From positions 310,001 to 374,000 of the forward strand of contig NZ_LN850107.1 in assembly GCF_900070365.1 (NCBI RefSeq): a stretch of DNA of 64,000 nt, in the 5' to 3' direction. Shown piece after piece: positions 10,266-18,673 of the stretch. Source of the stretch: Alloactinosynnema sp. L-07. Its GTDB lineage: Bacteria; Actinomycetota; Actinomycetes; Mycobacteriales; Pseudonocardiaceae. Position numbers and translations under genes: made by a program. The notes under the pieces were generated by a model. It was given only the letters and a program-made list of their open reading frames with translations. It ran no database searches and was not told the origin of the DNA. Every line of letters begins with the position of its first letter. Within the stretch, counting starts at the first letter, position 1.

Positions 10266-11030
10266 ATGTCCAATGACACGACAACAGGGGAAGCCGAGAA
10301 CGCTGCGCGTGTCGCGCTGCTCGATCGAGCCGACAGCCTCCCCGGCACCGTCGCACTCCGCGCCCGGTCCTACGAACTGCTCGCTCTCCACCGCGCTGAC
10401 CTGGTGGTCGACGTGGGCTGTGGCACCGGTCGAGCCGTCGCGGAAATGGCCGAACGAGGGGCCACGGCGGTCGGCGTCGACGTGAGCGAGCACATGATCG
10501 ATGTCGCACGGGCCCGCTGGCCGCACCTACGGTTCCACCTCGCCGGCGCCGAGGGCTTGCCGTTCAGCGATGGCGAGGTCAGCGCGTACCGGGCGGACAA
10601 GGTCTTCCATGAACTCGACGACCCGGCCCGTGCGTTGAGTGAAGCCCGCCGGGTCCTCGTCCCTGGCGGACGGGTGGTGCTGATCGGCCAGGACTGGGAC
10701 ACCTTCGTCATCGACTCCGACCACGCGGACCTCACCCGCGCCATTGTGCGGGCGCGCGCCGACGCCCTCCCCGCTCCGCGTGCCGCACGCGGCTATCGGA
10801 ATATGTTGCTCGGGACGGGTTTCGTCGACGTCACCGTCGAGGTGTACACCGGTGTCTTCACGGACACGATGATGCTGCCCGCGCTCAGCGGTCTGGCCCA
10901 CGTCGCTCGCGCTGCCGAGGCCGTCACCGAGTCCCAAGCCGACCTGTGGATCGCCGAGCAAACCGAACGCGCTCGTGCCGGGCGGATGTTCTTCGCACTG
11001 CCGTTGTTCGTCGCGACCGCACGCCGCTGA
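10266..11030 (+). CDS. class I SAM-dependent methyltransferase
   Basis: 254 residues from ATG 10266, behind AGGATC. Motif I is VVDVGCGTGRAVAEMA, and the acidic loop is AVGVDVSEHMI. The late motif VLVPGGRVVLIGQDWDT is typical of small-molecule methyltransferases of the UbiE/Methyltransf_11 kind. It is divergent from a MerR regulator with a shared dyad, so its expression is probably set by that regulator's ligand. The substrate is unknown. The gene starts at 10266, not at the earlier open codon, because the upstream codons lie over the MerR gene and operator. Confidence 0.83.
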   Translation: MSNDTTTGEAENAARVALLDRADSLPGTVALRARSYELLALHRADLVVDVGCGTGRAVAEMAERGATAVGVDVSEHMIDVARARWPHLRFHLAGAEGLPFSDGEVSAYRADKVFHELDDPARALSEARRVLVPGGRVVLIGQDWDTFVIDSDHADLTRAIVRARADALPAPRAARGYRNMLLGTGFVDVTVEVYTGVFTDTMMLPALSGLAHVARAAEAVTESQADLWIAEQTERARAGRMFFALPLFVATARR

Positions 11031-11216
11031 CCCTGCGCCGTCGGGCAACGGAGACGGTCATGGCCGTGCCGGTCCTGTGCCTCCGGCCACTGGCAAGCGC
11101 GGCGGGAGACGACCTGCGCGGGAAGTTCCCCCGGACGCGGGGGTCGACTTCCAGATCACGGCCTCCACCCGGGAAGTCACGTGGTATTGCCGACGTTCGC
11201 CGTTGCGACGAGCAGG

Positions 11217-12155
11217 TCAACCGATCCCCGCGTACGAGTGCAGCCCGGCGATCACCAGGTTGATGAAGAAGAGATTGAAGACTGTCACGACGAACCCGAC
11301 GACGTTGATCCATGCGGCGGACCTGCCGCGCCAGCCGGCCGTGGCGCGCGCGTGCAGGTACGCCGCGTAGAGCACCCACGATACGAACGCGACAGTCTCC
11401 TTCGGATCCCAGCCCCAGAACCGACCCCACGCGGCCTCGGCCCAGATCGCGCCGCAGATGACGCCGATGGTGAACAGCGGAAACGCGAACACCGTGCTGC
11501 GGTAGGCGATTCGGTCCAGCACGTCGGCCTCGGGCAGGTTCGCGAACCGCGCGCGGCCGGAGGACTTCAGCAGGTACAGCACGCTGGCCACGCCGGGAAC
11601 GAGCAGGATGCCGCTGGACACCGAGATCACCGACACGTGCACCACGAGCCAGTACGACTGCAGCGCCGGCTGCACGGGCGCCGCGTCGGTATAGAGGGAA
11701 GTGCCGCCCACGAAGAGCAGGATGATGACCGGGATCAGGACGAAGCCGCCGAGCCTGCGCACCGGGTGCTTCCGGGTCAACACCAGCCACGTCACCACCG
11801 CGGCCAGCGTGAGCAGCGACCCGTACTCGTACATGTTGCCCCACGGCGCGCGACCGGTCGCCACACCGCGCAGGACCAGCGAAGCCGCCTGCAACAGCGA
11901 CGCCAGGACGGTCAACGCCACCCCGGCCCGCCCGACGCGTTCCACGAGGGGACGGCGGCCGGAGGCCACGAGGCCCGGTGTCCACGTGCCGTCGGCGCGG
12001 GTGCCTGCCGTCACCACCAGTTCCCGCTTCGCCGCCCTCACGGTCCGTGTGAACGCCATTTCACCGAGGTACAGCACGGTGGCGATGAAGTAGACGGCCA
12101 CCGACGCCGCGTAGGTCCAGTCGCTGTAAGCCGCCAGGGCCACGTTCACCGGCAC
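11217..12155 (-). CDS. ccsB: cytochrome c biogenesis protein CcsB
   Basis: Integral membrane subunit of the System II cytochrome c synthetase, which moves haem across the membrane and works with ResB. 312 residues with about eight hydrophobic segments. The haem-handling WWD signature WGRFWGWDPKET is present near residue 240, and conserved histidines occur in LVVHVSVISV and GLHSYAG. In core actinobacterial genomes ccsB normally follows ccdA and resB. Here it stands alone, about 10 kb from resB and 24 kb from ccdA, within accessory DNA. It may be a second copy in this genome. Confidence 0.93.
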   Translation of the reverse strand: MPVNVALAAYSDWTYAASVAVYFIATVLYLGEMAFTRTVRAAKRELVVTAGTRADGTWTPGLVASGRRPLVERVGRAGVALTVLASLLQAASLVLRGVATGRAPWGNMYEYGSLLTLAAVVTWLVLTRKHPVRRLGGFVLIPVIILLFVGGTSLYTDAAPVQPALQSYWLVVHVSVISVSSGILLVPGVASVLYLLKSSGRARFANLPEADVLDRIAYRSTVFAFPLFTIGVICGAIWAEAAWGRFWGWDPKETVAFVSWVLYAAYLHARATAGWRGRSAAWINVVGFVVTVFNLFFINLVIAGLHSYAGIG

Positions 12156-12272
12156 CGGATCTCCTCGCCTTCACCGTGCGGTCCCGAGCGCTGACCACAC
12201 GCCCTTGACGCACCCCTGGGTTTACGACTGGAAATAGTAGACGCCTGTCTTTCCGCGGTCCTCGGCGAGCCC

Positions 12273-12298
12273 GTGGTGTCGGCATGTGCCGACACCAC
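12273..12298. terminator. perfect 26-bp dyad, terminator or operator
   Basis: Perfect 12-base arms GTGGTGTCGGCA / TGCCGACACCAC with a 2-base centre. It lies between the end of the MMPL gene (12457) and the start of ccsB (12155), both minus strand, within a stretch of about 300 bp that holds no other feature I can support. No T-run follows. The very short loop favours a protein-binding dyad, possibly for ccsB, but a terminator for the MMPL transcript is also possible. Confidence 0.45.
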
Positions 12299-12456
12299 CG
12301 CAGCGGGCCTGTCGGACCGCGCGGCTGACGCGTGCGGTCGCGACGCCGACTGTGGCGTGTCGTCGAGTGCGCGCCCCCAGGTCGCTCGACTTCGTGGGTG
12401 TGGCGGCGGTGGATTGGGCGCCGCGCAAGGTGGCAGCGGTGTTCTGCGGCGTGTGG

Positions 12457-14733
12457 TCAGTCGGATAGGCCGATCTTCTGGTGCAGGCGCCGCAGCGGCG
12501 CGGGGGCCCACCAGTTCGCCCTGCCGGCCAGGCGCATGACCCCGGGGACGAGGATGCCGCGGACCAGGGTGGCGTCCATGATCACGGCGAGCGCGAGGCC
12601 GACGCCGAGCAGTTTCAGCGGGGTGAGGCCGGAGGTGGCGAAGGCGAGCAGGATGACCGCGACCAGGACCGCGGCGGCGGTGACCAGGCGGCCGGTGCGC
12701 TGCAGGCCCCAGGCGACGGCGGCGGTGTTGTCGCCGGTGCGGTGGTACTCCTCCTTGATGCGGGAGAGCAGGAACACCTCGTAGTCCATCGACAGGCCGA
12801 ACGCGACGCAGAACATCAGCACCGGGGTGTCGATGTCGATCAGCCCGGTGACGGTGAAGTCGCCCAGCAGCCACCGCAAGTGCCCTTCCTGGAACACCCA
12901 GACCATCGCGCCGAAGGTGGCGGTGAGGCTGAGCAGGTTGAGCAGGATCGCCTTGAGCGGGATGAGCAGGCTGCCGGTGAACAGGAAGAGCAGCACCATC
13001 GTGGAGGCGGCGATGATGGCCAGTGCCCAGGGCAGCTTGTCGCCCAGGGTGTTCTTCGCGTCGACGAGCACCGCCGCTTGGCCGCCGATCAGCGTCGGCG
13101 CGGGCGCGGGCACCTCTCGGACGGTGCCCACCAGGTCCATGCCGAGCTCGGAGTAGGGCTCGGTGTCGGAGATGACCGACAGGACGGTGCCTGCGTCGGC
13201 GGTCAGCCGCTGCGCCGCCGGACCGGGTGGGGCCACGAGCCCGCCGTCGACGTAGGAGCCGGTCGCGGCGTCCACCCTGGTGACGGAGGGCAGCCGGGAA
13301 AGGCGGGTGGCGTAGTCGCCGATCTCGGCGGCTTTGGTGTCGGGATCGACGTCGGGCAGGACGACGGAGATCGGCGAGCCCTCCTGGCTGTCGAACTGGT
13401 CGCGCAGCATCTGGGCCGCCACGTGGGACGGGGAGTCCGGCGGTAGCACCCGGTCGTCGCTGTCGCCGAACTCCACCCGAAGGAACGGGATGCCCAACGT
13501 GATCAGCAGACCGGCGACGGCCAGCGTGAACGGCACCGGCCGGCGCATCACCGCGGAGGCCAGTCGGTGCCAGAACCCGGCCCGGCCCGCCGTGTCGGGA
13601 GAGGTGGCGGGAGGCTTGCGGCGGAACAGGCGCCTGACATCGAGCGCGTCGACGCGACGGCCCAGCAGCGCCAGCAACGCGGGCAGCACCACGATCGAGC
13701 CCACGGCGGCCAGGACCACCACGGCGATGCCGGAGTAGGCGAACGACCGCAGGTGGTACATCGGGAACACCAGCATCGCCGACAACGACAGCGCCACGGT
13801 GAGCGCGGAGAAGATCACGGTGCGGCCCGCGGTGCGCAGGGTCGCGCCGATGGCCTCGGCGACCGTGCGTCCCTTGCCGAGTTCCTCGCGGTAGCGCGTG
13901 ACGATGAACAGGCTGTAGTCGATGGCCAGGCCGAGGCCGAGGGCCGTGGTGATGTTGACCGAGAAGACCGATACCGGCACCAGCATGTCCAGCAGGCGCA
14001 GGACGACGAACGAACCGATCACCGCCAGCGCTCCGACGACCAGCGGCAAACTGGCCGCCACGACGCTGCCAAACACCAGCAACAGGATGATCAGCGTCAG
14101 CGGCGCGGCAAGCAGTTCGGCCTTGGTCAGGTCCTGCGCGCTCTGACTTTCGATCTCCACCCGGACCTGGGTGGAGCCGGTCACCCGCACGGTCAGTCCT
14201 TCGCGCTCGCCGACGTAGGCCGGCACAATCCGCTTGGCCGCCTTGCGCACCGCGTCCTCATCGCCGCCGAGCCGCACCATGATCAGCGCGGAGCGGGCGT
14301 CGGCGGACCGCAGCGGCTCGGCGCGCTGCAAGGACCAGTACGACACGGCCTGCACCACACCCGGCTCGCCGGCCAGCCGTTCCGTCATCCGCTCGCCCCG
14401 CTCCGTCACGGCCGGCGTGTCGACGTCGTCCGAGGCGGACACGACGAACACCAGGTGCGGTGCGCCGGACTTGAACTCCTCGTCGAGCAGCTTCTCGGCG
14501 CGGGCGGACTCCGAGTCCGGCGCGGTGATGCCGCCCTCGGACAACCTGCTCTCCACGTCGGCGCCGAACGGGATGGCCAGTCCGATCACGACCGCGGTCA
14601 CCAGCAGCACCCACAGCCTGCGCCGCGCGAGCAGGCGGCCGAGGCCCGACAGCGCCGAGCGGTCCGGGAGCGGTGGTGGATCGGGTGCGGGGTGCCGAGT
14701 GACCGGGGTCTCCGGCGCTTTGTTGTGGCTCAC
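12457..14733 (-). CDS. MMPL/RND-family membrane transporter
   Basis: 758 residues in the two-fold MMPL layout: two halves, each with one leading transmembrane helix, an extracytoplasmic domain and five further helices. The proton-relay region of half one reads GLAIDYSLFIVTRY, and of half two GLSMDYEVFLLSR. I chose GTG 14733 because GGAGGA lies 6 bases upstream; the ORF extends 12 codons further without a ribosome site. MMPL proteins export lipids, siderophores or toxic hydrophobics. A perfect 12-bp-arm dyad upstream carries the same core as the sites near cmtR, so metal or thiol control is inferred. Confidence 0.9.
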   Translation of the reverse strand: MSHNKAPETPVTRHPAPDPPPLPDRSALSGLGRLLARRRLWVLLVTAVVIGLAIPFGADVESRLSEGGITAPDSESARAEKLLDEEFKSGAPHLVFVVSASDDVDTPAVTERGERMTERLAGEPGVVQAVSYWSLQRAEPLRSADARSALIMVRLGGDEDAVRKAAKRIVPAYVGEREGLTVRVTGSTQVRVEIESQSAQDLTKAELLAAPLTLIILLLVFGSVVAASLPLVVGALAVIGSFVVLRLLDMLVPVSVFSVNITTALGLGLAIDYSLFIVTRYREELGKGRTVAEAIGATLRTAGRTVIFSALTVALSLSAMLVFPMYHLRSFAYSGIAVVVLAAVGSIVVLPALLALLGRRVDALDVRRLFRRKPPATSPDTAGRAGFWHRLASAVMRRPVPFTLAVAGLLITLGIPFLRVEFGDSDDRVLPPDSPSHVAAQMLRDQFDSQEGSPISVVLPDVDPDTKAAEIGDYATRLSRLPSVTRVDAATGSYVDGGLVAPPGPAAQRLTADAGTVLSVISDTEPYSELGMDLVGTVREVPAPAPTLIGGQAAVLVDAKNTLGDKLPWALAIIAASTMVLLFLFTGSLLIPLKAILLNLLSLTATFGAMVWVFQEGHLRWLLGDFTVTGLIDIDTPVLMFCVAFGLSMDYEVFLLSRIKEEYHRTGDNTAAVAWGLQRTGRLVTAAAVLVAVILLAFATSGLTPLKLLGVGLALAVIMDATLVRGILVPGVMRLAGRANWWAPAPLRRLHQKIGLSD

Positions 14734-14824
14734 GGCCAGTCCTCCATGATCGGGCGGCGGGGGTTCCAACCCTGAATCCCCTGTCGCTGCGGGCTCACCG
14801 CCTCGCAGCGAGATCGATCATATT

Positions 14825-14854
14825 CGATTACATCGCTACTTGGCGATGTAATCG
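14825..14854. promoter_or_regulatory. operator dyad of the ATCGY-N6-RCGAT family (site 1)
   Basis: Perfect 12-base arms, CGATTACATCGC and GCGATGTAATCG, around a 6-base centre. The core CATCGC-N6-GCGATG has the same letters and spacing as the site over the cmtR start (25692-25709). It lies about 90 bp upstream of the MMPL start. It is the longest and most symmetric of the four sites seen. Confidence 0.7.
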
Positions 14855-14986
14855 CTGAATTTTGCTGATTGAGCCGATCAGGGAGACCCGCCGGTGGTCG
14901 TGTCCGAGGCCGGCATGACGGCGCGTGGCGCTACTCGGGGGCTAGGCGGCGACCGGTGCGAACCGCGCGGCGTCCTCGGGGCGTCG

Positions 14987-16456
14987 TCAGCGTGCGTCGA
15001 CGGTGATCGTGTGGTGTCCGGTCGCGCCGGTGGGGAACGGTTCCCGGGCCAGGGCGTCCTGGATGCGCCCGTCCGTGGTCACGCATCGCACCCGGATGCG
15101 GTGGGGGCCGGGTGGGAGGTCGGCCCGGTGGCGCCAGCGCCGCCAGGAGGACGGGGCCAGTTCGGCGGCGAGTTCGGCCGGTGTCCACTCGCCGTCGTCC
15201 ACCGCCACGTGGACCTCGCGGACGCCGCTGGGCGGGGCCCATGCCACACCGGTCACGTCGACTGCGCCGGTCGGGACCCGCGCGCCGTGGGTGGGGTGGT
15301 CGATCCGGGACAGGGGGCGCACGCGCAGGGGTCCGCGCGTCCATCCCCTGCTCAGCCAGTAGTCGGGGTTCGGGCCGGACTGGACCCTCAGTTCCGTCAG
15401 CCACTTCGCGCCGGTGTACTGCCCGTAGATCCCGGGCACCACCACGCGCGCCGGGAAGCCGTGCGCCGCGGTCAACGGCCGCCCGTTCATGCCGACCACG
15501 ACGTACCCACCCGACTCGTCCAGGTCGCGCAGCGGCAGCGTGCACTCCCAGCCGTCGACCGCCCGGGTCACCAGGTTCGCCCGACGTGACACCGGTGCCG
15601 CCCGGTCGAACAGCGACTTCAGGGGCACGCCGAGCCACCGGGCGTTGCCCAACCGGCCCCAGCCCAGCCGGTTGTGAACGCACACCAGGACGGCGTCGAA
15701 CTCGACCGGGCCGAGGTCGAGCAGGTCGTCGTAGCCGAGCGACAGTTCCGTGCCGACCTCGCCGGTGACGGTCAACCGCCACCGCGCCAGGTCCACCACC
15801 GGCGGGCGCATGTTCACGTCGGTGACGTAGAACTCGCCCACCGGAGTGATCAGCGGCGAGACCCCGGGCCAGTGCTCGCCGCCGTCGACGGCGGGCGGCA
15901 GCGGGTCGAGGGCGCGAGGCGTCCTGGCGGCCGACGGCAACTGCGTGCGGCGGCGCCCCTGGGCCGCGGTGGCCGCGCCGAGAGCGAGCGCGCCGAGTGC
16001 CGTGAGCACCGCGTTCGACGGACGCCTGGTGTTCAAGGCCGCGACGGTCGCCGCCGCGCCTGCCAACGCCGCGGCCAGGTTCGCAGCCATCGGACCGTCG
16101 GTGGCCACCGCGCGGCGGCGCGTCAACGCCGTCGCGGCGCCGGCCGCACCACCGGCCACCAACATGTCGCGAAGCGGGCGGCGGCGAGTCCGGCCGAGCA
16201 TGCCTCCCGCGGCGAGCACGGCCGCGGCGGCCGATGCCCGGATCACCGGCTTGTCCGCTTCCTTCAGCAAACGGACCACGACCTCCACCAAGGCTCGCGG
16301 TCCGATGTCGGCGGCCAGCTGGCCCGCCGCGTCGAGCGGGGAGCGCGACCTCGACAGCACAGCCGTCGCCTCCGCCACCCCGAGTCCGACCAGACCGGCC
16401 GCGACTCCGCGCCGCCAGCCCGTCCCACCACCCCTGGTTGTACTCGCATGTTTCAT
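14987..16456 (-). CDS. membrane-anchored molybdopterin-dependent oxidoreductase (sulfite oxidase fold)
   Basis: 489 residues. Residues 1-160 are Ala/Arg-rich with several hydrophobic segments, suggesting a membrane anchor. They are followed by the oxidoreductase molybdopterin domain: PLITPVGEFYVTDVN opens it, the Mo-ligand cysteine is in VLVCVHNRLGWG, and FPARVVVPGIYGQYTGAKW is the cofactor/active-site stretch. A C-terminal dimerisation domain follows (RIDHPTHGARVPTG onward). The start is ATG 16456, inside the palindrome shared with the divergent tetR-type gene. The substrate is unknown; sulfite oxidase or a methionine-sulfoxide-reductase-like role is possible. Confidence 0.85.
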   Translation of the reverse strand: MKHASTTRGGGTGWRRGVAAGLVGLGVAEATAVLSRSRSPLDAAGQLAADIGPRALVEVVVRLLKEADKPVIRASAAAAVLAAGGMLGRTRRRPLRDMLVAGGAAGAATALTRRRAVATDGPMAANLAAALAGAAATVAALNTRRPSNAVLTALGALALGAATAAQGRRRTQLPSAARTPRALDPLPPAVDGGEHWPGVSPLITPVGEFYVTDVNMRPPVVDLARWRLTVTGEVGTELSLGYDDLLDLGPVEFDAVLVCVHNRLGWGRLGNARWLGVPLKSLFDRAAPVSRRANLVTRAVDGWECTLPLRDLDESGGYVVVGMNGRPLTAAHGFPARVVVPGIYGQYTGAKWLTELRVQSGPNPDYWLSRGWTRGPLRVRPLSRIDHPTHGARVPTGAVDVTGVAWAPPSGVREVHVAVDDGEWTPAELAAELAPSSWRRWRHRADLPPGPHRIRVRCVTTDGRIQDALAREPFPTGATGHHTITVDAR

Positions 16457-16480
16457 ATGTGCACTATATGTGTTGCACAT
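16457..16480. promoter_or_regulatory. operator dyad between oxidoreductase and tetR-type genes
   Basis: Inverted repeat ATGTGCA-N10-TGCACAT. It lies in the 43-bp gap between the divergent oxidoreductase start (16456) and the TetR start (16500), and directly abuts the oxidoreductase ATG. Its position makes it the likely TetR operator controlling both directions. Confidence 0.6.
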
Positions 16481-16499
16481 CAGGAGGGTCGACGGAAGC

Positions 16500-17099
16500 A
16501 TGAACGACAAGAGACCGTTGCTCGATGATGCCGTTCTGGCGGCTGCGGCCCAGGTGATCGCCGAGCACGGTTGGCACGAGTTCACGCTGGAACGGGTCGC
16601 CCAGGCCGCCGGGATCTCCCGGGTCACCCTCTACCGGCGCGGTGCCACCCGTGAGCAGTTGGTCGAAGCCCTGGTCGTCGGCGCCGCACAGGCGTGGCAG
16701 GCGAGCCTGTGGCCCGCCCTGACCGGGCCGGGCACCGCGCCCGAGCGGCTGCGCGCGGCCTTGCACGCCTGCTGCGACGTCGTCGAGGAGCACCTGGCGC
16801 TGCTGACGGGTCTCAGCTCGGCGCCGGACCCCATATTCCACCTGGACGGGGAGTCCTCCGACGGCACGGACACCCGGCACGTCTACGTGGCGCCGTTCGA
16901 ACGGCTGCTGCGCGACGGCATCAGCGAAGGCTCCTTCCGCGGCGATCTCGACCCGGAGGAGACCGCGGTGCTGCTGTTCAACATCGTGCCCCGCACCTAC
17001 CTGCACCTGCGCGGCGCCCACCAGTGGGACGCGGCGAGAACGGCGGAGTCCCTGATCGCCCTGCTCATGCCCGGCCTGCTGGCCGAGCCGAAACGCTGA
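16500..17099 (+). CDS. TetR-family transcriptional regulator
   Basis: 199 residues from ATG 16500, with AGGAGG upstream. The N-terminal helix-turn-helix spans about residues 9-50 (AAAQVIAEHGWHEFTLERVA, then GISRVTLYRRG). A variable ligand-binding helical domain follows. It is divergent from the molybdopterin oxidoreductase across a palindromic 43-bp gap and is followed 28 bp later by an alpha/beta hydrolase, so it probably represses both. The much longer upstream open frame is a shadow of the oxidoreductase gene. Confidence 0.88.
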   Translation: MNDKRPLLDDAVLAAAAQVIAEHGWHEFTLERVAQAAGISRVTLYRRGATREQLVEALVVGAAQAWQASLWPALTGPGTAPERLRAALHACCDVVEEHLALLTGLSSAPDPIFHLDGESSDGTDTRHVYVAPFERLLRDGISEGSFRGDLDPEETAVLLFNIVPRTYLHLRGAHQWDAARTAESLIALLMPGLLAEPKR

Positions 17100-17127
17100 A
17101 CCGTCCCGAACCGCAGAGGAGTCCCAC

Positions 17128-18003
17128 ATGGCCGTCAGCGTCGAATCCCTGGGCCCCACCCGAGAAGTGGAACTGCCGGAGGGCCCGATCCGGTTCCACG
17201 AGCGGGGCGAAGGGCCGCCGCTGGTCTTCGTCCACGGCATCATCGCCAACGCCGACGTGTGGCGGCACGTCGTTCCCCGGCTGGCCGAGCACTACCGCTG
17301 CATCACCCCCGACTGGCCGCTGGGCGGCCACGAGCTGCCCCTGCGCGAGGGCGCCGACTTCTCCCTGTTCGGCCTCGCCGACCTGGTCGACCGCACCCTC
17401 GCCGCCCTCGACCTGGACGAGGTGACGTTGATCGGCAACGACACCGGCGGCGCCATCTGCCAGGCCGTCGCGGCCAACCACCCGGACCGGTTGTCGCGCC
17501 TGGTGCTCACCCCGTGCGACGCGTTCGACAACTTCCTGCCGCTGCCGATCAAGCACCTCCAGCTGTTCGGCCGCACCACCGCGGGGCTCAAGGTCCTCGC
17601 CGAGTCGCTGCGGTACCGGCCCGTGCAGCGCCTGCCCATCGCGTTCGGACTACTGACCCGCCGACCGATCCCGGCCAACATCATGCGCAGCTACACCGCC
17701 CCGCTGCGCGAACGCGCCGACGTGCGCCGGAACTTCGCCCACCTCGTGCGCGCGATCTCCACGCGCTACACCCTGGAGGCGGCCGAGACCCTGTCCCGGT
17801 TCCCGCGTCCGGTGCTGCTGGCCTGGGCGCGGCAGAACTTCTTCCCTCTCGACCACGCGGAACGGCTCGCCGGCCGGCTCCCGGATGCCCGGCTGCGGAT
17901 CATCGAGGACTCCGGTCCGTTCGTCACGGAGGACCAGCCGCGTCGGGTGGCCGCTCTCATCCAGGAGTTCCTGTCCACCACCGGAGACCGCGCCGCCCGT
18001 TGA
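17128..18003 (+). CDS. alpha/beta hydrolase, haloalkane dehalogenase-like
   Basis: 291 residues; ATG 17128 lies behind AGAGGAG. The oxyanion loop is FVHGIIANADVW, and the nucleophile elbow GNDTGGA carries Asp, as in haloalkane dehalogenases. A lid region follows (residues ~145-210). Where the catalytic His usually sits, near the C-terminus in DSGHF-type motifs, the sequence reads EDSGPFVTEDQP, so the His is replaced by Pro. Activity as a classical hydrolase is therefore uncertain. It is probably co-transcribed with the TetR regulator. A truncated paralogue lies at 22069-22548. Confidence 0.85.
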   Translation: MAVSVESLGPTREVELPEGPIRFHERGEGPPLVFVHGIIANADVWRHVVPRLAEHYRCITPDWPLGGHELPLREGADFSLFGLADLVDRTLAALDLDEVTLIGNDTGGAICQAVAANHPDRLSRLVLTPCDAFDNFLPLPIKHLQLFGRTTAGLKVLAESLRYRPVQRLPIAFGLLTRRPIPANIMRSYTAPLRERADVRRNFAHLVRAISTRYTLEAAETLSRFPRPVLLAWARQNFFPLDHAERLAGRLPDARLRIIEDSGPFVTEDQPRRVAALIQEFLSTTGDRAAR

Positions 18004-18031
18004 CCGACACGAGGGTCACCGTGGTCCGCCG

Positions 18032-18630
18032 GTCTCACGTCGTCAGCTGGTCAAGTACGCCGGTGTCGGGGCGACGTTCGTCGCTTCCGGTCCGCTGGCG
18101 GCAGGTGGCAGTGCCTGGGCGCAGGGTGCCCCCGAAACGCAGGGGCGTGGCGATGGCCGGCATCGGGCGTGGCGGGCCGGCGACCACCATGTCCACTCCG
18201 AGTACCGCGGAGAGTTCGACACGTCGGTCACCCCGCCGAGGTTCAGCAAGGGCGCGGACGCGGTGTACCCGGTCGTCACCAACGCGATCATGGCCAAGCA
18301 CTTCGGCCTGACCTGGGCGATGTGCACCGACCACGGCGGACCGACGCACTCGAAGGTCAACCTGGAGCTGGCCTACCCGGCCCCGGCTCCAACCTCGACG
18401 CCGACACCAACCCGACCACCAAGGTCGTCGCCCGGTTCGGCCCGAGCGACTGGCACCGGCAGGGATCCGAGTACGTCATCCGGCACACGCCGCGCAACAT
18501 CGAGACCGACCTCTGCGCGCGGGTGCGCGGCACGAACACCGACGAAGCCGAGCCGCTGCCCGACGGCAAGGAGAACCCCTGGACCGACCTGTGGTTCTAC
18601 TCGAACCCGGTGTTCGTGCGCCACGTGTAG
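18032..18630 (+). pseudogene. Tat-exported PHP-domain protein, internally deleted
   Basis: The N-terminal part reads SRRQLVKYAGVGATF (Tat-type signal), then the metal-binding motif GDHHVHSEYRGEFD and TWAMCTDHGGP, the first half of a PHP phosphoesterase domain. After LELAYP (about 18375) the similarity jumps to another frame, which carries a distinct C-terminal module (GSNLDADTNPTTKVVARFG to DLWFYSNPVFVRHV). The middle of the protein is missing. No proper start codon is seen before the signal. The remnant covers about 200 codons, where intact relatives are several hundred residues long. Confidence 0.7.
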
Positions 18631-18673
18631 TCACGTCAGCGGGGTGATCGTCGGTCGCTGACGGCCACCCCGC

